A stretch of DNA of 40,713 nucleotides from Bacteroidota bacterium (GTDB taxonomy: Bacteria; Bacteroidota; Bacteroidia; Chitinophagales; LD1): the NCBI GenBank assembly GCA_026391075.1, contig JAPLES010000028.1:1-40713 (forward strand), read 5' to 3'. The position numbers and the translations under genes are program-made. Of the stretch, positions 9,335 through 18,269 are shown piece by piece (the stretch's first letter is position 1; each line of letters starts with the position of its first letter). Under the pieces are notes generated by a model, which did no database searches, was not told where the DNA came from, and saw nothing but the letters and a program-made list of their open reading frames with translations.

Positions 9335-9475
9335 AAAATTGAAAACAAATTTGCAGTGGTAGTGAGTGATTAAGGAAGCGGTGTATTTTTTATTTATTCT
9401 AAAATCAATACTAACTATTTGAATGAATATATTACCACACCTAAAAAATTCAGATTCCTTCACTGCTGTTTAAAC

Positions 9476-10072
9476 ATGAATAAAGCAATTATCGAACTTT
9501 CCTATTTGCCCAATGTAGTTTGGTTCAAAAATTATCTGAAGCGCGAAATTATTTTGGTTGAGCAAGAAGAAAATTTTGTAAAGTCAACATTTAGAAACCG
9601 TTGTGAAATTGCGGGAGCAAACGGCAAACAGAAATTAAGTATTCCCATTCTTGGCGGAAGAGATCATCATCAGCTTTACAAAAACGTGAAGATTGATAAT
9701 AGAGTTCACTGGCAAAAAATTCATTGGCAAAGCATTCGTTCGGCTTATGGCAGCACTCCTTTTTTCGAATTTTATACTGAACGTTTTCAACCGTTTTATG
9801 AAAAAGAATACGAATTCCTTTTTGAGTTTAATCTTGAATTGCTGAAAACTGTTTTGAAAATTTTGAAAACAGAAAAATCGTTTGAACTAACTTCTGTTTT
9901 TGAAAAAAAACCCGAAGATACCCATGATTTAAGAGGGAATAAAAAACCTGAATCGTTGAAACGCTATTGCCAACCTTTTGAAGAGCGAAACAGGTTTCAA
10001 GCAAATCTGAGCATAATAGATGTCATCTTTAATCTCGGTCCTCAAGCAAAAGAGTATCTGCTTGCCAAATAA
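9476..10072 (+). CDS. WbqC-like family protein
   Basis: A 198-residue protein beginning MNKAIIELSYLPNVVWFKNYL. The family start (short strand, YLP-x-x-x-WF), the RNRCEIAGANGKQKLSIPI segment, the W-x-x-x-HWQSIRSAYGSTPFFEFY motif and the final ADLS/ANLSIIDVIFNLGP motif match the WbqC-like family, named from an O-antigen cluster. The biochemical activity is not established. The start at 9476 is preferred over an upstream in-frame ATG at 9419 because it begins with the conserved strand. It converges with the following gene with only 3 bp between the stops. In many Bacteroidota it neighbours signal peptidase I; here it does not. Confidence 0.8.
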   Translation: MNKAIIELSYLPNVVWFKNYLKREIILVEQEENFVKSTFRNRCEIAGANGKQKLSIPILGGRDHHQLYKNVKIDNRVHWQKIHWQSIRSAYGSTPFFEFYTERFQPFYEKEYEFLFEFNLELLKTVLKILKTEKSFELTSVFEKKPEDTHDLRGNKKPESLKRYCQPFEERNRFQANLSIIDVIFNLGPQAKEYLLAK

Positions 10073-10075
10073 TTT

Positions 10076-11716
10076 CTACTTGAGTTTTACTTTCTTCAAA
10101 TTCAAAAGATTGATGGCGTTGGCCGTTAACCCTTCCACATTCTTTTGCGAAAAGCGTAACACCTCATCGTAAAACAGCGGCACTACAGGAGCTTCTTCAA
10201 TAATTATTCTTTCCATTTCGTGATAGAGTTCGTATCGTTTAGCATCTACATTTTCTGCTAGCGCTTTTTCATACAAAGCATCAAAGGCAGCATTTCTGAA
10301 TCGGGTATAATTTGGTGGCGAGCCATTTTTGCTATAAAAAACAGCAAAATAATTTTCAGCATCAGGATAATCTGCCAGCCAACTTCCTCTAAAAAAATCA
10401 ATTTTCCCCTGACTCATCCACTCGCGCAAAATAGAAGGCTGAGAAATTTCGACTTTAATTTTCAAACCAATTTGCTCCAGCTGTTTGCTGATAAACAGCG
10501 CGTATTCCTTATAAGTTTCGTTGGTGTAAAGTTTTATTTCAGGAAGATTTTTCCCTTGCTCATGTCCTGCTTCTTTCAATAATAGTTTTGCTTTTTGCAA
10601 ATCGAACGTATAGCCCTTCACTTGTTCGGCATTAAAAGATGGAAGACCAAACGGAGTGAACCCGCTCACTGCAGGCTTTCCAACTCCGTTACGCAAATAC
10701 TTGAGCATTTCACTTCTGTCGAATCCATAATTAATTGCCTGACGAATTTTTTTGTTCAACAAGGGATGATTGACATCCTGAGAATTATCATTGATAAGAA
10801 AACCAAGATATTCTGTATTGAGATAAGGCGTTTTAAGCAAATTGAATTTGTCTTTGAGTTCTGCTTTTACATAACCTGTTTCATCTAGCACTTCGTCAAC
10901 ATAAGCAGCATCAATGCTATTGATAAAATCTAGTTCTTTTTGTTTAAAGGAAAGGTATTCGGTTTTCTTGTTGTCAATAAAACTGATTTTAATTCCATCG
11001 AGATACGGAAGCGCGTTTCCTGTTTCATCGCGCTCAAAATAGTTGTTGTTTTTTTGAAGAATAAGAGCGGTTCCTTCTTTCCAGTTTTTGAAAACAAAAG
11101 GTCCAGTGCCTACAGGATGCGCGCGAAATTCACTTCCGTATTTTTCAACAGCTTCATGAGGAATTACCGAACAATACTGCATACTTAAAATACCAAGCAT
11201 TGGTCGAAATGCTTTGCGCAGCTTTAATTGAAAAACAGAATCGTTAATCGCTATAAATGGAAAAACAGTATCAATACTGTTATTGAAAATCCAGGCGCCC
11301 GGGCTGGCAATTTTCTTATCAATAATTCTGTTCAAACTGTAAACCACATCGGCAGCGTTTACAATTCTGCCTTCGCTGTTTTTAAAACATTGGTTGTTGT
11401 GAAACTTTACATCGGTGCGCAAATTGAAAGTATAGGTTTTGCCATCTTCCGAAATTTGCCAACTGCGCGCAATAGCAGGTTTTGTGTTTAAATAATCATC
11501 TAACTGCACCAATGAATTATACAATTGATTGCACGCCCAAATAGTTGATTGGTCTTTGGAGAATGCCGGGTCGAGCGATGCTATACCACTGCTTTGGTTG
11601 TAACGAAAAAAATGTAATGAAGAATTATTGTTAGACCTATTGCAGCTATTGCATGAACTTAAGCAATCCATACACAAAAAGAGTAAAACAGCAAAAGTGA
11701 ATTGAAGTAGTTTCAT
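10076..11716 (-). CDS. ABC transporter substrate-binding lipoprotein, family 5 (oligopeptide/OppA-like)
   Basis: A 546-residue solute-binding protein. The N-terminus has a hydrophobic stretch ending LSSC with the lipidated cysteine at residue 22. The mature part has the SBP_bac_5 pattern: SGIASLDPAFS at the N-lobe start, NQLYNSLVQLDD, ARSWQISEDGKTYTFNLR, VKFH, ADVVYSLNRIID, GTGPFVFKNWKEG, IRQAINYGFDRSEM, GFTPFGLPSF and a C-terminal VVPLFYDEV. Proteins of this family bind peptides, nickel or heme precursors. No permease or ATPase genes are adjacent, so it is an orphan or works with a transporter encoded elsewhere; orphan members of this type occur widely in Bacteroidota. The substrate cannot be told from the sequence. 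Confidence 0.88.
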   Translation of the reverse strand: MKLLQFTFAVLLFLCMDCLSSCNSCNRSNNNSSLHFFRYNQSSGIASLDPAFSKDQSTIWACNQLYNSLVQLDDYLNTKPAIARSWQISEDGKTYTFNLRTDVKFHNNQCFKNSEGRIVNAADVVYSLNRIIDKKIASPGAWIFNNSIDTVFPFIAINDSVFQLKLRKAFRPMLGILSMQYCSVIPHEAVEKYGSEFRAHPVGTGPFVFKNWKEGTALILQKNNNYFERDETGNALPYLDGIKISFIDNKKTEYLSFKQKELDFINSIDAAYVDEVLDETGYVKAELKDKFNLLKTPYLNTEYLGFLINDNSQDVNHPLLNKKIRQAINYGFDRSEMLKYLRNGVGKPAVSGFTPFGLPSFNAEQVKGYTFDLQKAKLLLKEAGHEQGKNLPEIKLYTNETYKEYALFISKQLEQIGLKIKVEISQPSILREWMSQGKIDFFRGSWLADYPDAENYFAVFYSKNGSPPNYTRFRNAAFDALYEKALAENVDAKRYELYHEMERIIIEEAPVVPLFYDEVLRFSQKNVEGLTANAINLLNLKKVKLK

Positions 11717-11810
11717 AATTATTTTTTACCGAGCGAAAATAGAATTCACCAAAGTGCTGGTGCATTTTTTTGTCTTCGTCTTGTTGAAATATTTTTTAGC
11801 CGCATCCAAC

Positions 11811-11840
11811 TTTGTTATCATATTCACAATCTTATTTTAG
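11811..11840 (+). promoter_or_regulatory. Possible promoter of the large surface protein gene
   Basis: TTTG at 11811-11814, 18 bp, then TATTTTAG at 11833-11840 (one mismatch to TAnnTTTG). It lies 43 bp before the ATG at 11884, which favours that start over the one at 11812. Confidence 0.35.
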
Positions 11841-11883
11841 GTTACAATTTTTACTTTTAAGACTTCATAAATTCTCCCTGACT

Positions 11884-14800
11884 ATGATTAAAATATACAA
11901 AGCAGTTTTCGCCAGTTTAATTCTTCTGTTTTCTGTTGCCTTTATTTCGGCACAGGAATGCGATGTAATTTATGTAGTGCCCAACGGAAATCCCGCAGGA
12001 GCCGGGACTAAAGCTGACCCGGCAAATCTTACACGCGCACTTCAATTGGTAACTCCCGCCAGTACGCGTTTATGGTTAGCTGCAGGCAACTACGATATTA
12101 ATGCTGAGTTAATGTTGGTAAACAATCTGACTATTGAGGGTGGTTTCGACCCCATGCAGAATTGGGTAAAAAACAATGTACCTCCAACAACTATTCATCG
12201 TTTAAATGCTATTGTTCTTCCTCCTCCCGCTAATGGCACAGCAATAATTGCAGGAGTGAATGTTTCAGGTTTTCGCTTACAGGATTTGACCTTGATTATG
12301 GATGTACCATTTGGAATTGCTTCTAGTGCTTACGGAATTTATTTGAACGGTTGCAGTAATTACAACATTGTTCGTGTTGATGTAACTGCTGCTGATGGAA
12401 CACCCGGAGTAGCAGGAACACCGGGAGCACCCGGAGTACCAGGTACACCGGGAGCAAATGGGCTACCTGCTTGTAACGAATCGTGCGTTCCCGCTGGAGG
12501 AATTGGTGGATTGCCAGGGGGAGGAAATGGCGGTACAGGTGGAAAGTGGGCAGGTTTGGCATCGTCAACTGGAGTAGCCGGAAGCTGTGGAGCCGCAGGT
12601 GGTGGTGGTGGCACAGGACCAAATTGCGGGTGTGGAATATTCGGAACCTCAAATAATAATAGTTGCGGTGGCGGTGCTCCAAGCGCTGGAGTAGCAGGAA
12701 GTACAGGTGTAACGAATGGAGTTGCGGGAGGAGTTGGTCCCGCAGGAACAATTGCAATTCCAGGATATTTTGTTCCTGGTGCTGGAGGTGGTACAGGCAC
12801 AGCCGGAACAAGTGGATGTGGTGGTGGTGGTGGTGGTGGTGGTGGTGGTAGACAACAAAATGGAAATGATGATGTAGGTGGAAGTGGTGGTGGTGGTGGT
12901 GGTGGTGGCACTGGAGGTGGTGGTGGCACTGGAGGTACCGGAGGTGGTGGCTCGTTCGCTGTTTTCCTTTTCAATAACGGTTTAGGTGGAAATATTACAG
13001 ATTGTAAATTGACTGCAGGCGTAGGTGGTGCAGGTGGTGCAGGTGGCGCAGGTGCAGCAGGAGCTGCAGGCGGTGCGGGTGGCGCTGGTGGACCAGGCTT
13101 TGGATGTGCGCAGAGTAATGGAGCGGCAGGTGCTGCAGGTGGTGCAGGTGCTTCGGGTGGTGCAGGCGGTGCCGGTGCTCAAGGTTTAAGTATGGCTCTT
13201 TCACAAACCGGAGGTACTCCGGTAAGTCAAAATAATATTCTCTCTGTTCCCGGAAATCCTCCTGTAATTTCTGTTTTAAATCATGGATGCACCAATGCAG
13301 AAATTGTTTTTACTACTCCAATTGCGGGTAACTGGGATTTTGGTTCGGGTGCTGCTCCAGCAACTGCAACAAATACTGCAGGACCTGTTTCAGTTATTTA
13401 TAATTCCACAGGCAGAAAAACAATTACGCTTGGTGGAACAGCGTTTACCGATTTTATTGAACTATGGAAAACACAAGTAGGTGGTTCGCTCACACACGTA
13501 AATAATCCTGCAGTAGTTGGTTGCCCCGATGTATTTACCGATACACTTTCAGGAATTTCTTACGATTGGGATTTTGGTGCAAATGCAATTCCTGCAACTG
13601 CTACTACAGCTACAAATCAAAGCGGACAAGTTTCTTTTACAACAACAGGAAGTCACACGGTGGTGGTTTGGGTAACTACCATTTGTTGTGGAAGGGTGAA
13701 AGACTCACTGGTGTTTAATGTGCAGCCAAATGCCATCAACATTACGCTTACTGCTTCTACCAATACTATTTGCGCAGGCGACCCGATTACATATACCGCA
13801 ACTCCTGCGGGTTACCAGCAGTACACGTTTTTTGTAAATAATAATCCTGTTCAAAGTACAGGCAGTAATTCGTACGTAGCTAATGGTTTAGTGCAAGGCG
13901 ATAGCGTAAGAGTGGCTGCCTTTGACGGAGTCTGTTTCAGCAATCCAAGTGCTGTACTTGGGCCAGTAGTGAATCCAATTCCTGCTGTGGTGCTTACGAG
14001 TTCAGATGCAGATGATACTATTTGCGGTGGCGATTTAGTAACCTTTACTGCTTCGCCTTCAACTTATGCCAGCTACGAATTTTTTATTGGTGGTTCATCG
14101 CAACAAACTTCACCGATCAATGTGTGGTCAAGCACAACTTTATACACGGGAAATACCATTCATGTTGTTGCTGTTGAAAATGGTTGCACAAGCCCTTGGA
14201 GCAATACCTTCACTATGTTTGTGAAACCAATTCCGGCTATCACTTTAACTGTTTCCGATTCTATCATTTGCCAAGGCGATGCCGTTACGTTTACCGCGGT
14301 TGCCAATCCGGGTTTAGACAATTTCGATTTTAATTTGAACGGTGCTTCGGCACAAAACAACACGAGCAACACCTACTCTTCTTCTGCATTTAATAACAAC
14401 GATGCTGTTTTTGTTTCAGGTTCTTTGGCAGGCTGCCCGGGTTTACCAACAAGCGCGGTTGTGCTTACGGTTAACCCTATTCCATCAGTAACGTTGAGTA
14501 GCAGCGATGCTGATAATTCTATTTGCCAAGGTACTTCAATAACCTTTACTGCTTCGCCTTCCACATACGGCACCTATGATTTTTTTGATGGTGTAACAAA
14601 TGTGCAAAGCAGCGCTTCAAATATTTATACCACCAATATTTTGACAAACCCAAGCAGTGTTACTGTAGTGGCTACTGATTTAGGTTGTGTAAGTCCGCCT
14701 TCGGCCGCCATTGTAACTACAGTACAAGCAGCACCAATTGTAACTGCTGGAAACGACCGTGCTGATTGTGTTGATTTAGGATTAGTAACACTTACCGGAT

Positions 14801-15966
14801 TTTCACCTGCTGCCGGCACTTGGACCGGAACAGGAATTGCAAACCCCTCAGGAGATTTTAATACTAGTACTGCGGGTGCAGGAATTTTTTCGCTCGTTTA
14901 TAGTTACATCGATTTAATTACCGGATGCTCGGGGCTTGACAGCATCAATTACACCGTGAACGCATTACCTGTTCTTTCTACTATAGCAACAGTAGATATT
15001 TGTGAAGGACAAAGTGCGCAAATAAGTGTTACTGCCGCAACAGGAATTAATTTTGTTTGGAGCCCATCTACCGATTTGAATAATGCAAACATTCAAAACC
15101 CAATTGCAAGTCCGGCACTTACAACTCCCTATGCTGTTACAGTTACCGATGCAAACAATTGCAGTAACACAGCTACAACAATGGTAAATGTAAATCCAAA
15201 TCCGGTAGCAGATTTTATGGTTGATGCAGTTTGCGTAGGGCTTGCTAATTCATTTACAAATAACTCTACTCCTGTTTTTGGAAATACTTACGCCTGGAGT
15301 TTTGGTGATGGAGGAAATTCTACACTTGATAATCCTGCTCATAGTTATGCTGCCGTTGATTCATTCGCAGTAATTCTGATTGCTCAACTCGGCAATTGTT
15401 TTGATACAGCTACCGGCACTGCCACTACACATCCTGTAGCGGTGGCAGATTTTACTGCTACTCCTTTAGTTGGTTATGTAAATGATTATGCTGCGCCTAT
15501 TCGTTTCAATAATCTATCAACTAATTCCGATGCCTGGTTTTGGAATTTTGGTGACAATAACAATTCATCTTTACAATCTCCTACACATGTTTACACCAAA
15601 GAAGGAGTTTTCTCCGTAGAACTTTTTGTGAGCAATGTTTATGGCTGCAATGACACTACGCGCAGAGCAAACTACATTACCATTTACGAAAACACTAAAG
15701 TGTTTATACCAAACGTGTTTACACCAAATGGAGATGGGCAAAATGATGTGTTGCAAGTGTTCAGCAGCGGCACTCGTTTTTTTGAGTTCAAAATTTTTAA
15801 TCGCTGGGGCGAAAAAGTTTTTGAGAGTAATAACACCTTGCAAAGTTGGGATGGAACTTATCAAGGGAAAGAATCGCAAGCTGGCGTTTATACATACACG
15901 GCTGTAATTGTTTATGACGATAACACCAACAGAACTGCAAAAGGAACAATTACCTTGATGAGATAA
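11884..15966 (+). CDS. Giant secreted glycine-rich/collagen-like PKD protein with CHU_C C-terminal domain
   Basis: A 1,360-residue T9SS cargo. MIKIYKAVFASLILLFSVAF plus ISAQ is a signal peptide, so 11884 is chosen over 11812. Residues about 25-165 resemble a right-handed beta-helix start (GTKADPANLTRAL, IEGGFDP, GIYLNGCSNY). Residues about 172-195 are collagen-like GTPG/GAPG triplets, then a region to about 435 is dominated by glycine and alanine, including tracts coded by (GGT)10 and (GGT)7. Residues about 465-1100 hold repeated Ig-like units beginning ICxGDxITxTA. Two PKD domains (YAWSFGDGG; FWNFGDNN) precede the CHU_C domain starting VFIPNVFTPNGDGQND. Such proteins are displayed on or released from the cell surface; a role in adhesion is inferred. 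The EVE gene follows by 11 bp. Confidence 0.9.
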   Translation: MIKIYKAVFASLILLFSVAFISAQECDVIYVVPNGNPAGAGTKADPANLTRALQLVTPASTRLWLAAGNYDINAELMLVNNLTIEGGFDPMQNWVKNNVPPTTIHRLNAIVLPPPANGTAIIAGVNVSGFRLQDLTLIMDVPFGIASSAYGIYLNGCSNYNIVRVDVTAADGTPGVAGTPGAPGVPGTPGANGLPACNESCVPAGGIGGLPGGGNGGTGGKWAGLASSTGVAGSCGAAGGGGGTGPNCGCGIFGTSNNNSCGGGAPSAGVAGSTGVTNGVAGGVGPAGTIAIPGYFVPGAGGGTGTAGTSGCGGGGGGGGGGRQQNGNDDVGGSGGGGGGGGTGGGGGTGGTGGGGSFAVFLFNNGLGGNITDCKLTAGVGGAGGAGGAGAAGAAGGAGGAGGPGFGCAQSNGAAGAAGGAGASGGAGGAGAQGLSMALSQTGGTPVSQNNILSVPGNPPVISVLNHGCTNAEIVFTTPIAGNWDFGSGAAPATATNTAGPVSVIYNSTGRKTITLGGTAFTDFIELWKTQVGGSLTHVNNPAVVGCPDVFTDTLSGISYDWDFGANAIPATATTATNQSGQVSFTTTGSHTVVVWVTTICCGRVKDSLVFNVQPNAINITLTASTNTICAGDPITYTATPAGYQQYTFFVNNNPVQSTGSNSYVANGLVQGDSVRVAAFDGVCFSNPSAVLGPVVNPIPAVVLTSSDADDTICGGDLVTFTASPSTYASYEFFIGGSSQQTSPINVWSSTTLYTGNTIHVVAVENGCTSPWSNTFTMFVKPIPAITLTVSDSIICQGDAVTFTAVANPGLDNFDFNLNGASAQNNTSNTYSSSAFNNNDAVFVSGSLAGCPGLPTSAVVLTVNPIPSVTLSSSDADNSICQGTSITFTASPSTYGTYDFFDGVTNVQSSASNIYTTNILTNPSSVTVVATDLGCVSPPSAAIVTTVQAAPIVTAGNDRADCVDLGLVTLTGFSPAAGTWTGTGIANPSGDFNTSTAGAGIFSLVYSYIDLITGCSGLDSINYTVNALPVLSTIATVDICEGQSAQISVTAATGINFVWSPSTDLNNANIQNPIASPALTTPYAVTVTDANNCSNTATTMVNVNPNPVADFMVDAVCVGLANSFTNNSTPVFGNTYAWSFGDGGNSTLDNPAHSYAAVDSFAVILIAQLGNCFDTATGTATTHPVAVADFTATPLVGYVNDYAAPIRFNNLSTNSDAWFWNFGDNNNSSLQSPTHVYTKEGVFSVELFVSNVYGCNDTTRRANYITIYENTKVFIPNVFTPNGDGQNDVLQVFSSGTRFFEFKIFNRWGEKVFESNNTLQSWDGTYQGKESQAGVYTYTAVIVYDDNTNRTAKGTITLMR
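12820..12849 (+). repeat. (GGT)10 trinucleotide tract in the glycine-rich domain
   Basis: Ten uninterrupted GGT codons, in frame, coding for polyglycine. A second run of seven GGT lies at 12886-12906. Length change by replication slippage would keep the frame. Confidence 0.9.
12886..12906 (+). repeat. (GGT)7 trinucleotide tract
   Basis: Seven GGT codons, followed by GGC and more Gly codons, in the same polyglycine region as the (GGT)10 tract. Confidence 0.85.
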
Positions 15967-15977
15967 AACCGCGAACC

Positions 15978-16382
15978 ATGAACTACTGGCTTATTAAATC
16001 GGACCCCGAAACATATTCATTTGAACGCATGAAAACCGAAAAGAAAACTTTTTGGGATGGGGTGCGCAATTATGCCGCCCGCCTTCACCTGCGCGCTATG
16101 AAAAAAGGTGACCTCTGTTTTTTCTATGAGAGTATGAATGGCGAACCTTCGATTGTAGGTCTAGTAAAAATTGCGAAAGAAGCTTATCAGGATCCCGGCA
16201 CTACCGAAGACTGGAGTTGTGTAGATGTGGAATATTCAAAAGCATTGAAAAAACCAGTGACCCTTGCACAAGTGAAAGCAAATAAAATACTAAAAGAGAT
16301 GGCGCTCGTTCGTATATCGCGATTGAGCGTGCAACCTGTAAGCGAAGCCGAGTGGAATGAAGTATTGAAGATGGCGGAATAA
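15978..16382 (+). CDS. EVE domain-containing protein
   Basis: A 134-residue single-domain protein starting MNYWLIKSDPETYSFE. The W-L-x-K-S-DP-x-x-YS start, the WDGVRNYAARLHLRAMKKGDLCFFY core and the I-V-G-L-V-K strand are the EVE (PUA-related) fold pattern of the thymocyte nuclear protein 1 family. EVE domains bind modified bases such as 5-methylcytosine or 5-hydroxymethylcytosine in DNA, or modified RNA; free-standing bacterial members occur widely and their biological role is unsettled. No restriction-modification gene is nearby. It follows the surface-protein gene by 11 bp and may be read through from it. It is followed by a palindromic repeat shared with the region near 28.5 kb. Confidence 0.9.
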   Translation: MNYWLIKSDPETYSFERMKTEKKTFWDGVRNYAARLHLRAMKKGDLCFFYESMNGEPSIVGLVKIAKEAYQDPGTTEDWSCVDVEYSKALKKPVTLAQVKANKILKEMALVRISRLSVQPVSEAEWNEVLKMAE

Positions 16383-16393
16383 AAGATTTTACC

Positions 16394-16451
16394 GGCTGCT
16401 TGTCCTCCGCTGGCGTAGGTGGCTCGCGGCTTTGCGCGAGACGGAGGTGGA
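16394..16451. repeat. Two-hairpin CCTCCG/CGGAGG dispersed element, copy 1
   Basis: Begins GGCTGCTTGTCCTCCG, continues CTGG and CGTAGGTGG, then CTCGCG, loop GCTTTG, CGCGAG, and ends CGGAGGTGG. It lies between two tail-to-tail genes. It matches the copy at 28490-28546 in the flanks and loops, but the inner stem sequence differs and is still paired. Confidence 0.8.
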
Positions 16452-16455
16452 ATAA

Positions 16456-17112
16456 CTACACCTCAATAGTCTTCAACGAAGAACTGATGACTAACTTACC
16501 AAGTGTTTTTGCTTTTACTTCATCAACCGTAACACCCGGTGCAATTTCGAGCAGGTGAAAAGCTCCGTCTTTAATATCATAAAAACCGAGGTCGGTCAGC
16601 ACGCGCTGAATACATTTTTTACCCGTAAGCGGCAGCGAGCATTGCGACAATAATTTCGATTCGCCTTTCGGGTTCGTCTGCATCATGGTTACAATAATAT
16701 TGCGTGCCGAAGCCACTAAATCCATAGCACCTCCCATTCCTTTAATCAACTTGCCCGGAATTTTCCAGTTGGCAATATCTCCGTTTTCAGAAACTTCCAT
16801 CGCGCCTAAGACGGTTAAGTCAATTCGTTGCGAACGAATCATTCCGAAACTATAAGCCGAATCGAAAAACGCAGTACCCGGAAGTGCAGTGATAGTTTGC
16901 TTACCCGCGTTTATCAAATCGGGGTCAACTTCTGCTTCAGTAGGAAAAGGTCCCATGCCCAGCAAACCGTTTTCAGATTGCAAAACCACATCCATTCCCT
17001 TGGGAATATAATTAGCCACCAACGTAGGAATACCAATGCCCAGGTTCACGTAGTATCCCTTCTTCAATTCCTTTGCAATGCGTTGTGCTATTTGTTCTTT
17101 AGTAAGTGCCAT
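16456..17112 (-). CDS. scoB: 3-oxoacid CoA-transferase subunit B
   Basis: Small subunit of succinyl-CoA:3-ketoacid CoA-transferase, which moves CoA from succinyl-CoA to acetoacetate or related acids in ketone-body use. The 218-residue length and start MALTKEQIAQRIAKEL are typical. The catalytic glutamate is E47 in QSENGLLGMGP, followed by INAGKQTITALPG and GMGGAMDLV, all diagnostic of family I transferase subunit B. It is the downstream partner of scoA, separated by 64 bp occupied mainly by a palindromic repeat element. Confidence 0.95.
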   Translation of the reverse strand: MALTKEQIAQRIAKELKKGYYVNLGIGIPTLVANYIPKGMDVVLQSENGLLGMGPFPTEAEVDPDLINAGKQTITALPGTAFFDSAYSFGMIRSQRIDLTVLGAMEVSENGDIANWKIPGKLIKGMGGAMDLVASARNIIVTMMQTNPKGESKLLSQCSLPLTGKKCIQRVLTDLGFYDIKDGAFHLLEIAPGVTVDEVKAKTLGKLVISSSLKTIEV

Positions 17113-17129
17113 TTGTCTTTTGTATTTAA

Positions 17130-17176
17130 GTCCCCTTTAAGGGATTTTGTTTCATCCCGCTTTAGCGGGAAGGGGT
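17130..17176. repeat. Palindromic repeat between scoA and scoB
   Basis: TCCCCTTTAAGGGA near one end, then the hairpin CCCGC-TTTA-GCGGG and closing AAGGGG, so the outer TCCCCTT and AAGGGG arms also pair. It abuts the scoA stop codon and fills most of the scoA-scoB gap. Elements of this look are common in Bacteroidota intergenic DNA (from memory, not searched). Confidence 0.65.
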
Positions 17177-17869
17177 TTACTTTCTAATCGTTCTCTGTTC
17201 AATTCTCTTCTCGTATTTCTCTCCTTTAAAAATGCGGTTCACAAAAATTCCTGCCGTGTGAATTTCGTTCGGGTCGAGTTCTCCTTCGGCTACTAACTCT
17301 TCCACTTCTGCAATCGTAATTTTTCCTGCCATTGCCATCAGCGGATTAAAATTGCGCGCTGTGCCTTTGAAAATTAAGTTGCCCGCTGTATCTCCTTTCC
17401 ATGCTTTTACAATCGCAAAGTCCGACTTGAAAGCATGCTCCATCAAATATTCTTTGCCGTCAAACTCGCGCGTTTCTTTTCCATCGGCAATTTCTGTTCC
17501 TACACCTGCAGGTGTAAAGAATGCGGGAATACCATAACCGGCCATCATGCAGCGTGTAGCTAAAGTTCCCTGCGGAATCAACTCTACTTCCAACTCTCCC
17601 GAAAGCAGCTGACGTTCAAACTCGGCATTCTCGCCCACATAACTGGAAATCATTTTTTTCACCTGTCGAGTTTTCAGCATCAATCCAATTCCGAAATCAT
17701 CTACACCGGCATTGTTCGAAATACACGTCAACCCTTTCACTCCCGAGCGAATAAGCGCGGCAATCGAGTTTTCGGGAATGCCGCACAAACCAAAACCACC
17801 GAGCATGAGCACGGCATTATCGGCTATATCTTTCACCGCTTCATCGGCATTGGCAACTACTTTGTTCAT
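17177..17869 (-). CDS. scoA: 3-oxoacid CoA-transferase subunit A
   Basis: Large subunit of the heteromeric CoA-transferase paired with the downstream scoB. The 230-residue protein starts [15 protein letters not shown] and has the family motifs [33 protein letters not shown], the [27 protein letters not shown] stretch (the CoA-transferase signature region) and [17 protein letters not shown]. Together A and B make acetoacetyl-CoA plus succinate from acetoacetate and succinyl-CoA. It is preceded by a DUF4296 lipoprotein gene on the same strand (24-bp gap), so all three may form one transcript. Confidence 0.95.
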   Translation of the reverse strand: MNKVVANADEAVKDIADNAVLMLGGFGLCGIPENSIAALIRSGVKGLTCISNNAGVDDFGIGLMLKTRQVKKMISSYVGENAEFERQLLSGELEVELIPQGTLATRCMMAGYGIPAFFTPAGVGTEIADGKETREFDGKEYLMEHAFKSDFAIVKAWKGDTAGNLIFKGTARNFNPLMAMAGKITIAEVEELVAEGELDPNEIHTAGIFVNRIFKGEKYEKRIEQRTIRK

Positions 17870-17893
17870 GTTCTGAATATTTAAAATTGAAAA

Positions 17894-18235
17894 TTATTTT
17901 TTGCTTATATCTCCTTCGCGTTTGCTCAAATCGTTGAGTATGTCGTCATACATCAGATTGAGCAAAACGGGATTCTGTTCATAAAACGAAAAGCTTTTCA
18001 CAAACGCTTCGCGCGTGGTTCCGTGAATTTTAAAAATCTGCTCGTCATACTTCTGCACCAGTTCTTTTTCGTTGGCTCCTACCTGCGTTTTTGTTTCCGC
18101 CACCGCATCTGCCACATGCATATCTGCCAAAATAACTTTCATGGTTTCCATGGGTATTACATCCTTCGGCACTTCGGGCAATTTAGGTTTGCACGAAACA
18201 AGAAACAATAAGAGTAAAGGAATGATGTGCTTCAT
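17894..18235 (-). CDS. DUF4296 domain lipoprotein
   Basis: A 113-residue protein with a lipoprotein signal peptide (hydrophobic LLLLFLVSC, lipidated Cys at residue 15) and the DUF4296 pattern: VIPMETMKVILADMHVADAVAE near the N-terminus, a helical middle and a YDDILNDL C-terminus. The family is restricted to Bacteroidota and has no known function. It is divergent from the YggS gene with only 34 bp between the starts. The same strand then continues into scoA. Confidence 0.85.
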   Translation of the reverse strand: MKHIIPLLLLFLVSCKPKLPEVPKDVIPMETMKVILADMHVADAVAETKTQVGANEKELVQKYDEQIFKIHGTTREAFVKSFSFYEQNPVLLNLMYDDILNDLSKREGDISKK

Positions 18236-18269
18236 TTTATCTTCGCGCTAAAATAGAATTACCGCCTAA

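Noticed and set aside
12360-12974. Long proline-rich and histidine/arginine-rich reading frames opposite the glycine-rich domain
   Set aside because: They are the reverse complement of GGT/GGC-rich coding DNA (ACC/GCC codons); compositional shadows.
12600-13190. Regular repeats that could be mistaken for a CRISPR array
   Set aside because: Unit is 3 bases, in frame with a coding region, without spacers of fixed length.
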